A stretch of 64,000 nt of DNA, taken from NCBI RefSeq assembly GCF_000591415.1, contig NZ_JEMF01000025.1:1-64000 (forward strand). The letters are read 5' to 3'. The notes beneath the pieces are model-generated. The model was not told the DNA's origin. It saw nothing but the letters and a program-made list of their open reading frames with translations, and did no database searches. Below, in pieces: positions 57,732-64,000 of this stretch (the first letter of the stretch is position 1; each line of letters starts with the position of its first letter). The translations under genes were made by a program, and so were the position numbers. The DNA is from Cobetia crustatorum. GTDB lineage: Bacteria; Pseudomonadota; Gammaproteobacteria; Pseudomonadales; Halomonadaceae.

Positions 57732-58730
57732 ATGTCGATTGCGCTCCGCCTTCACTACTGGCTGATCGGCCCTTTTTTGATAATCGGCCTGCTAACGGCT
57801 AGCGCTCTTCATGCACAAACCACATTGAGCATGAGCAGTGACTATGGTGCCGGTACGCTAATGGGCGAACGCGTCAAGGAATTCAGTCAGAAAGTCGTTG
57901 AGCTCTCCCAAGATAAACTCAACGTTGAAATTCGCTCCGACATCCGATCAGTCAGTCATCTTCAAGCAACGCGCGGGGGAGTCATCGACATCGCTGCTAC
58001 GCTCAGTGGTGCACTCGCAGATGAGATACCCTTCTTTGGACTCTCTTCGCTACCGGCTATCGCTTATGATCTTGATGAAGCTCACCGTCTGTACCAGACC
58101 GCCAAGCCGCGCTACCGCGAGCTACTCAAGGAGGAAAACCAGCGCCTCCTTTTCGCCCTCCCTTGGCCACCCAGCGGCCTGTGGTCCAAAGATCCGATCG
58201 AGGATGGCGCAGGGCTCACCAATCAACCGGTCCGCACTTACGATCGCAATACTCAGCGCGTATTTCTCAATCTTGGCGCCGCCCCACAAATCATGACCTG
58301 GGAAGAGCTGACCCCACTACTTGAAGGCGGCACCATCAAAGCGGCCCTGACCTCCGCCATGGGCGGCGTCAGTGCTGAACTTTACCGCTACATGCCCAAC
58401 TTCACGACGCTCAACTACGCGATGCCGCTCAATATCATTCACATGAATGCGGATAGCTTCAACGCGCTCGACAAGCAACAACAGACGGCACTGCTCAATG
58501 CAGCCCAAGCGGTAGAAGACACTGGCTGGGCCTCCACCAGTGCAGTACTGGCCAAAGCTCACGCCACCCTGCAAGCCGAAGGTGCACAGCTGATATCACC
58601 TCCGCCAACGGAACTGCGCCAAGACCTTGAAACCGCCAGCCAGCACGTCATTGAAAGCTGGAACCAGAAAGTCAACTATCAAGATCGTGCTCTGCTGACC
58701 AAGTATCTTGAATCACGCCCTGAGCGCTGA
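57732..58730 (+). CDS. Orphan DctP-like (TRAP-type) solute receptor, copy 2
   Basis: A 332-residue paralogue of the preceding gene, with its own signal peptide (LIGPFLIIGLLTASALHA). It shares the TYDRN, LNLGAAP and YAMPLNIIHMN segments. ATG 57732 has AAGGA 8 bases upstream; the frame runs back to 57681 without better support. The two copies have diverged clearly, so the duplication is not recent. A hairpin terminator follows. Again no membrane subunits are adjacent. Confidence 0.85.
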   Translation: MSIALRLHYWLIGPFLIIGLLTASALHAQTTLSMSSDYGAGTLMGERVKEFSQKVVELSQDKLNVEIRSDIRSVSHLQATRGGVIDIAATLSGALADEIPFFGLSSLPAIAYDLDEAHRLYQTAKPRYRELLKEENQRLLFALPWPPSGLWSKDPIEDGAGLTNQPVRTYDRNTQRVFLNLGAAPQIMTWEELTPLLEGGTIKAALTSAMGGVSAELYRYMPNFTTLNYAMPLNIIHMNADSFNALDKQQQTALLNAAQAVEDTGWASTSAVLAKAHATLQAEGAQLISPPPTELRQDLETASQHVIESWNQKVNYQDRALLTKYLESRPER

Positions 58731-58763
58731 GCCTGATAGTACTGATGATCGACAGGCTCCAGA

Positions 58764-58797
58764 CACGACAACGGCACCCTCGGGTGCCGTTGTCGTC
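58764..58797 (+). terminator. Terminator after the DctP-like pair
   Basis: CGACAACGGCACCC (58766-58779) pairs perfectly with GGGTGCCGTTGTCG (58782-58795) around a minimal loop. The tail GTCTTC is T-poor. It lies 36 bases beyond the stop. Confidence 0.65.
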
Positions 58798-58840
58798 TTC
58801 ATGCGCTTTACGTCATGTGCAATAGCAGCCAAGGCTCAGC

Positions 58841-59479
58841 TCAACGATGCGACGCCGCCAGTCCCGCGCCGGCCACGACGAACAGACTGCCCGTGGTGCG
58901 ATTGAACAACCGCACGCGCCGGTGGCTATCAAACCAGCGGCTGATGCTGGAACCCGCATGGGCGTAGGTGCTCATCGTCAGCAGGTCCACCACCAGCCAG
59001 GTCAGCGCCAGCACCACGAACTGGGGCAGCTGCGGCTGGGCCATATCGATGAAGTTGGGAAACAGCGCGCCGAAGAACAGCAGGTCCTTCGGGTTGCTGA
59101 TCCCGATGCCGAAGCCCTTGCGGCACAGTTGCCAACGCGTGGCTCTGGCGCGGGTCTGGCCCTCCTCCCCCACGGCATCGAACACCACCGGCTGGGATGG
59201 CGCCCGCTAGGCTTGAATGCCCAGATAGATGAGATAGAGCGCCCCGATGATCTTCAGCACCAGGAACCCTGTCTCGGACGCCGCCAATGCTGCGCCGAGG
59301 CCCAGCGACGACAAGGCCATCAACACCAGCGACGCCGCCGCCCCGCCCACCACCGTCGCGAAGGATCGGCGTCGACCGTTCCGCAGGCCATGATCCATGC
59401 ACAGCAACGCAACCGGTCCGGGAAAGGTGATCAAGGCGATGATGACGCTGACATATGCCAACCAGACGGTGAGTTCCAC
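58841..59479 (-). pseudogene. LysE-family exporter with in-frame amber stop
   Basis: A 212-codon frame for a LysE/RhtB amino acid exporter. The N-terminal half has ALITFPGPVALLCMDHGLRN, and the C-terminal half has GFGIGISNPKDLLFFGALFP. Both halves are in the same frame, interrupted only by TAG at 59207-59209 in LGIQA-stop-RAPSQP, where relatives have tryptophan (YLGxxxWRA). One base change from TGG explains it. The GTG start at 59479 has AAGGA 7 bases upstream. It is a true nonsense pseudogene, a sequence error, or a suppressed stop. It borders the AT-rich segment to the right. Confidence 0.8.
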
Positions 59480-59914
59480 TGGGGGTTCCTTGTCGTTCAA
59501 CGAGTGACGAACTGCTGAAAGGTGACCTGCCAATATCGCGGCTCTCCGCCACGTCAGCAACAATTTTTGCTCATGGCGGTTCATGATGGCACTCGCAACA
59601 CCGAGCATGCTGCTGCCGACAACCAGCTCTGTGAGCACTACTAAGCATTGACAACCACACTTAATCACACTTTCAAGCAAGCATAGTGCCAAGTATTGTT
59701 AACAAAATCAGGACGGATCTGACACTATATATATCAAATACATACGCTTGCAATGCGACCATGTACATTTTTCTAAAAGCTACCGCAATAATTAAAAGCT
59801 CTACTTAAAACCGGCAATATAAAGAAATCACATAGAGATATAACACCAAAACATAACTACAGAAAAACTATAACATTATCACTAGCTAACAAATACGCCA
59901 AACAGGATATCATT

Positions 59915-60950
59915 TTATCTAAGATAACTATCCCCCACACCTTCAAAATTTATAAAAGTAAATGAGTCAGGTCTTCTCATGCTCGATTTTTTAAGCAAAC
60001 GTTCAGCAGCCATAACCTCCGAAAACTCATATATTTTCTCCTGACAGGAAAAAAGTTCAGCATGTGAACAAATTGTATTCAAAAGATTCATAATAATAAC
60101 GTCCGTGAGTTCTAAATCTTTTATGTCTATATCCCCACCTTTTCCATCATGAATAAAAGCACAACGCTTAGAATAGGCTTCTGATATTTCCTCATGCATA
60201 TTAAATTCAATAATTCCATATGCCCATTCCATTAGCGCGTCAATTCTTTTCGTTATTTCCCCTTTGTGGTCTTTGGTTTCTTTTGTTAACAACATTGATT
60301 CAATAGCTATCCAATTCCAGATGAACGCATTCCTCATATTACTGGATGCTTGACTTTCTCCAGACAGACTTGCTGCTTGATAAATATTCCATCTCCAATT
60401 CTCACTCACCTCAGACTTACCATTTATAACTTTGAGAAGGCTATCAAAAAAACCCTCTCTACAGTTTCTTACCCAATCATCATCAATCTTTAGGCTAAAA
60501 GGCTTGCCTACAGCTTCCATTGCACTATAACTTGTACCGTCACGGCCAAGGCATGTTACGGAGCTATAATGAAATCCATAGTTAGAGTTATAGGGCCTAG
60601 GTAACCCATATAAATTACGGGTTTTATATGTCATCTGCGATAACATTAATATGTTAAGTGATTCGAGTACCTTCCTGTGAAAAGTCGCTGTTTTCTCTTT
60701 AGCATTACCACCAGACATCCATACTGCATAAGCTTTATAAAAAAACGCTGTCATTTTCTACTGAATGCTGCAGATGTTCAACAGCTTCATCATCTAGCTC
60801 TAATCCTCGCTGCTTGATAAAGTCTAATAAATACTCACCCGACACAATATAAATTGAATTCACCCTAATAAAATTAGCAAAAAAATCCGCACAAAACTCA
60901 ATCCCATCCAATGGTGTAGCCAAAAACCACCCATTCTTATCCACCCCCAT
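59915..60950 (-). CDS. Apea-like HEPN-domain protein, split at a T7 run
   Basis: Read leftward, a 71-codon frame (60950-60735) with a strong GGAGGTG ribosome site is followed by a 279-codon frame (60754-59915) with none. Removing one T from the T7 run (A7 at 60739-60745) fuses them as ...HSVENDSVFYKAYAVW... into a 344-residue protein. The C-terminal half has AFIWNWIAIESMLL and YSKRCAFIHDG, where R-x4-H is the HEPN ribonuclease motif in the wording of Apea-like HEPN proteins, found in abortive-infection systems. The DNA is far AT-richer than its surroundings. Family assignment is by pattern only, and the N-terminal part is not recognised. Confidence 0.6.
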
Positions 60951-61311
60951 TTACCACCTCCGATTGATTTTAAATAAAATAATATTTAGTCATCCCAACT
61001 ACTTTTCAAGCGGCTACAAAATTATTATTAAAGTCCATAAACATCCTAGTGGACAATATTCACAACACACAATCTTGCCCTATTCGTAAAATCTTGTAAC
61101 AACACACTAGGCATCGTAGTAATGGCTAAAAGATTATCCAAATAAGAATAAACTTTTTACTCGTATAGGCTGATAGAGTAATTACACATATTAAAATCTG
61201 CCAGGCATTTATATTCAAATAACACTTTAGAACAATAATGCTGGCATTCAACCAATCCTACTGACGCCATGTGAGGAGTCACATCAAGAGGAATACTAAT
61301 ATCCTAAACAC
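60951..61311. other. AT-rich flank upstream of the HEPN gene
   Basis: About 360 bases of low-GC DNA with no supportable gene. It presumably contains the HEPN gene promoter (minus strand). No integrase and no duplicate of the tRNA 3' end was found, so the boundary of the segment is defined only by composition. Confidence 0.35.
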
Positions 61312-61341
61312 AAAAAAGCCTCCCATTCGGGAGGCTTTTTT
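61312..61341. terminator. Terminator downstream of tRNA-Gly
   Basis: AAAAAAGCCTCCC pairs with GGGAGGCTTTTTT around a short loop, giving A6 and T6 flanks. It lies 8 bases beyond the tRNA 3' end on the minus strand. Confidence 0.85.
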
Positions 61342-61349
61342 GAAGAATC

Positions 61350-61423
61350 TGGAGCGGGTGAAGGGAATCGAACCCTCGTCTTAAGCTTGGGAAGCTTCTG
61401 CTCTACCATTGAGCTACACCCGC
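61350..61423 (-). tRNA. glyU: tRNA-Gly (CCC)
   Basis: A 74-nt cloverleaf read on the minus strand. The acceptor GCGGGTG pairs with CACCCGC, followed by T and an encoded CCA. The D arm is GCTC/GAGC, the anticodon loop is TTCCCAA (anticodon CCC, reading GGG), and the T arm is GAGGG-TTCGATT-CCCTT. It closely resembles E. coli glyU. It borders the AT-rich HEPN segment on its 3' side, a common site for foreign DNA. Confidence 0.95.
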
Positions 61424-61541
61424 AGGGCGGACCGTTGCGCACGCCAGAACTGCATTGTACTCAACGACTTAACACGGTCAAGCAACATCTGATGGAGTAG
61501 TTGTCGTACCTTGTGCCCTACTCATCCTTGGTTTTCCCAAG

Positions 61542-61568
61542 CCATTGATTGTACTCAGTAATCAATGG
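61542..61568 (-). terminator. Hairpin downstream of the deaminase gene
   Basis: CCATTGATT pairs with AATCAATGG around a 9-base loop, 27 bases beyond the deaminase stop. A second hairpin, CTTGG/CCAAG (61527-61541), follows. There is no T run, so termination by this structure is uncertain. Confidence 0.45.
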
Positions 61569-61595
61569 ACCTCATTCGCGACGCAGCCGCGAGGA

Positions 61596-62636
61596 TCACA
61601 CAGCGCAGGTGTCGAGTTGCGCCAGCAGCTGGCAACGACGTGCATCACTCATGCCGAGGCCAGCGGCGCGCTGCGGGAAGGCAGCGTCGATGGCATTGCG
61701 GCATAGCGTGATCCACTGCGCTTCGCTCAGCGAGAGCGCTTGTTGCACGGCGACGAAGTTGTCGAGCATGCCACCCCCGAAGTAGGACGGGTCATCCGAG
61801 TTCAGGGTGATGTTGAGGCCAGCGTCGATCAACTTCGGCAACGGGTGGTCTTCCATGCGCTCCACCACCTTAAGCGCGACATTGGAGAGCGGGCAGACCG
61901 TCAGTGGAATGCGGCGTTCGGCCAGCTCCGCGACCAGGGCGGCATCTTCCAGACAACGCACGCCGTGGTCGATACGCTCCACGCCCAGCACCTCAAGCGC
62001 GGTGCGAATGTACTCCGCCGGCCCCTCCTCACCCGCGTGGGCGACACGATGCCAGCCGCGCTCACCCGCCAGCTGGAAGACCTCGGTAAATTTCTCCGGC
62101 GGGTTGCCGATCTCGGCGCTATCAAGGCCGACACCCACGAAGCGTGATTCGAAGGGAATCAGGGCGTCAAACAGCTCACGCGCAGACTCGGCAGAATGAC
62201 AACGCAGGAAGCTCGGCACCAATGCGGAAGTGATATCGAACTCGCGTTCGGCTTCGAGGCAGGCGCGCTCCAACCCGACGAACTGTACTTCGAGACTCAC
62301 GCCGCGCGCTAGATGCGCCTGCGGATCAAAGAATAGCTCTAGATGACGTACACCATCGGCACTGGCACGACGGAAATAATCTTGTGCGAGACGATAGAAA
62401 TGTGAGGCATCGTTGAGCACACCCATGCCCTGATAGTAGAGGGCGAGGAAGGCCGGCAAGTCTGCAAAATCGTAAGCCGCCTCGACCTCCTTGAGCGAAG
62501 CATAGGGCAGCACGATGCCTTGTTCTGCCGCTAACTCGAACATCAGTGCAGGCGTCAGAGAGCCTTCAATGTGTAGATGCAGCTCTACCTTCGGCAAACG
62601 GGCGAGAAAATCATGCGTACGCGGGGTTAGGGTCAT
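61596..62636 (-). CDS. Adenosine-deaminase-family protein, probably adenine deaminase
   Basis: A 346-residue metal-dependent amidohydrolase. Zinc ligands are in KVELHLHIEGSL, VAHAGEEG, ERIDHGVR and LNSDDPSYFGGG. At the substrate-discriminating place it reads VGVGLDSAEIGNPPEKF, close to the DSSE-type loop of bacterial adenine deaminases (PA0148 type, yeast AAH1 relatives), not the LAGDE wording of adenosine deaminase (add). Deamination of adenine to hypoxanthine is therefore the favoured reaction, which would suit purine salvage. Confidence 0.88.
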   Translation of the reverse strand: MTLTPRTHDFLARLPKVELHLHIEGSLTPALMFELAAEQGIVLPYASLKEVEAAYDFADLPAFLALYYQGMGVLNDASHFYRLAQDYFRRASADGVRHLELFFDPQAHLARGVSLEVQFVGLERACLEAEREFDITSALVPSFLRCHSAESARELFDALIPFESRFVGVGLDSAEIGNPPEKFTEVFQLAGERGWHRVAHAGEEGPAEYIRTALEVLGVERIDHGVRCLEDAALVAELAERRIPLTVCPLSNVALKVVERMEDHPLPKLIDAGLNITLNSDDPSYFGGGMLDNFVAVQQALSLSEAQWITLCRNAIDAAFPQRAAGLGMSDARRCQLLAQLDTCAV

Positions 62637-62995
62637 GGCCCGTCTCCTGAATAAAGGGTGACTACACAGAACGTGATTAAGCGCGCGGTGATGAAAAGAT
62701 GATCACGAGACAAGAACTCACTTTCCCTCCTGACGGACCTACCGACACATAGGCGCAGTCTGATAGCGCAATTCTAGCAACCTGGAGGCCACATTGAGGA
62801 GTCTCGATGCACGAACAGCGCAATCTGGCCAGCATGCCCCTTTCGCCTTGGGTGTATTCAGCATGGCTTACGAATAGACTATTTTTGATGCTGGCGCTGC
62901 ATGAGAGATCGCGGTGCGCTCAAGGCTTCCTACAAAAAGATTCACCACAACAACGATAACGACTCACGCTGACACATCATAAAGGACACACCCTC
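62637..62995. other. Divergent intergenic region, deaminase / TctC-like
   Basis: About 359 bases without a gene. Near the right end ACAACAACGATAACG (62946-62960) resembles the A-rich leader motifs seen before other binding-protein genes here. Divergent promoters are expected, but I could not fix their boxes. Confidence 0.35.
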
Positions 62996-64000
62996 ATGCG
63001 CTTTGATTTACGCCGCCAATGCCGCTCGACTGCCACCTTGCTCGCGAGCACTGCTCTGCTGGCAGTCGGCTTGAATACCTCCGCCCTCGCCGCCGAGGAA
63101 AACTTCACTCCACAAGGCAAGACCGACTGTATCGCCCCCGCAAAGCCCGGCGGGGGGTGGGACTTCACCTGCCGCAGCGTCGCACGCTTGCTGGATGGGC
63201 AGAACATCATTCCCGCCGGCATGCAGACCATCAACGTGCCCGGTGCCAGTGGCGGCGTCGCCTTCGCGCATGTGAAATCCAAGCGCCACGATGACAACAA
63301 GCTGATCGTCGCGGCCTCCAGTGCGACCACCACACGACTCGGCCAGCATCGCTATCAGGGTGGCAAGGTCAATGACGTACGCTGGCTGGTCACACTCGGC
63401 GCTGACTATGGCGTGATAGCCGTCGCCGCCGACTCACCCTATCAGTCGCTGACACAGCTGCTGGAGGCCATGAAGCAAGACCCTAAATCGGTGCGCTTTG
63501 CCGGTGGCGATGTAGCGGGAGGGTTCGATCATCTCAAGGTATTGATGGCGGCACGCGCGGCGGGCATAGAATCACTACGTGCCCTGCCCTATCTGGCGTA
63601 TGACTCCGGCTCAGTCGCGATCACTCAAGTCATGGGCGGGCACCTGGAAGCCTTCACCGGCGACATGAGCGAGGCACGTGGCTTTGTCGAGTCAGGCAAC
63701 TTGCGCCTGCTGGCCGTCTTCAGTGAGGAGCGCCTGCCAGGCCAATACAGCAATATCCCGACCGCCCGCGAGCAAGGCATTGATGTAATCGCCCCCAACT
63801 GGCGGGGCTTCTATCTACCGGGTGGCGCATCAGACGCCGCCTTCGATTGGTGGGAAACTGCCCTCAACAAGGTGGCCGATAGCCCTGAATGGCAGAAGAC
63901 CATGCAGGACAATGGCCTGATGCCGTTCCACAAATCGGGCAAGGCACTAGACACCTTCATTACCCAGCAGGTCAGCGATGTCGAGCAGCTTTCGACAGAT
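62996..64000 (+). CDS. TctC-type tripartite tricarboxylate receptor, 3' end cut by window
   Basis: The frame is open from ATG 62996 to the window end, 335 codons, nearly the full length of the Bug/TctC family. The signal peptide is STATLLASTALLAVGLNTSA. The mature start TPQGKTDCIAPAKPGGGWDF, the NVPGASGGVAFAHV segment and AFTGDMSEARGFVESGNLRL are typical. It binds a carboxylate in the periplasm for a TctAB-type transporter, which would be expected just outside the window. AAAGGA is 10 bases before the ATG. Confidence 0.9.
   Translation, partial: MRFDLRRQCRSTATLLASTALLAVGLNTSALAAEENFTPQGKTDCIAPAKPGGGWDFTCRSVARLLDGQNIIPAGMQTINVPGASGGVAFAHVKSKRHDDNKLIVAASSATTTRLGQHRYQGGKVNDVRWLVTLGADYGVIAVAADSPYQSLTQLLEAMKQDPKSVRFAGGDVAGGFDHLKVLMAARAAGIESLRALPYLAYDSGSVAITQVMGGHLEAFTGDMSEARGFVESGNLRLLAVFSEERLPGQYSNIPTAREQGIDVIAPNWRGFYLPGGASDAAFDWWETALNKVADSPEWQKTMQDNGLMPFHKSGKALDTFITQQVSDVEQLSTD

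Noticed and set aside
59480-59914. Phage integrase or att duplicate at the left edge of the AT-rich segment
   Set aside because: No integrase frame and no copy of the tRNA-Gly 3' end was found; island status rests on composition only.

Overview
The window looks like the chromosome of a marine or halophilic gammaproteobacterium, most likely a Halomonadaceae member (Halomonas/Cobetia type). The basis is the moderately GC-rich coding DNA, gammaproteobacterial-type proteins throughout, a glyU-like tRNA, and a large set of importers for polyols, glycerol, polyamines and carboxylates. The genus is inferred; there is no rRNA in the window.

Layout: 1-2251 envelope/repair genes (5'-truncated glycosyltransferase, PAP2 phosphatase, AlkB-like dioxygenase). 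2227-4868 a LysR regulator divergent from ketone-body CoA transferase scoAB. 4930-5676 a candidate structured small RNA and a cold-shock protein. 5933-12849 glycine catabolism: gcvT with an alanine/glycine:cation symporter on the minus strand, gcvH-gcvP on the plus strand. 13014-21499 a six-gene glycerol-type ABC importer (glpS-T-P-Q, DUF2160, glpV) with a secreted pectate-lyase-fold gene in its middle, faced by a sigma-54 activator gene (21891-23968). 24143-28735 a polyamine-type ABC importer. 29070-32905 small membrane and stress genes, a peroxiredoxin-glutaredoxin fusion, a lipoamide-dehydrogenase-like flavoprotein and a CBS protein. 33498-35500 D-serine dehydratase and a YqaA-type membrane protein. 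35598-41209 glycolate oxidation (glcC divergent from glcDEFG). 41303-43469 a LysR/aldo-keto reductase pair. 43575-55274 a complete polyol locus: SorC-type regulator, binding protein, two permeases, ATPase, HAD phosphatase, sorbitol dehydrogenase, P-loop kinase, mannitol dehydrogenase, xylulokinase. 55530-58730 a Yip1 protein and two tandem orphan DctP-like receptors. 58841-59479 a LysE exporter broken by an amber codon. 59690-61311 an AT-rich foreign-looking segment with an Apea-like HEPN gene, bordered by tRNA-Gly(CCC). 61596-64000 an adenine/adenosine deaminase and a 3'-truncated TctC receptor.

The main theme is scavenging of small organic nutrients. Polyols are oxidised to ketoses and phosphorylated, glycolate is oxidised to glyoxylate, and glycine is cleaved to C1 units. 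Several regulatory sites can be read directly: two TGGTCAGACCA palindromes between glcC and glcD, a -24/-12 promoter before glpS with four helically phased TGAACA repeats upstream, dyads beside both LysR genes, and an identical 18-nt leader element before the glycerol and polyol binding-protein genes.

Two cautions. At least seven otherwise well-conserved reading frames are each broken by apparent loss of single bases (gcvP twice, the sigma-54 activator, a polyamine permease, dsdA, glcD, the SorC regulator; a small acidic protein may be an eighth). All are losses, which points to sequence error more than mass gene decay. The HEPN gene is split the opposite way, by one extra base in an A7/T7 run, and is the best candidate for a real switch. 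It and the sigma-54/glycerol/beta-helix unit are the most interesting parts of the window.
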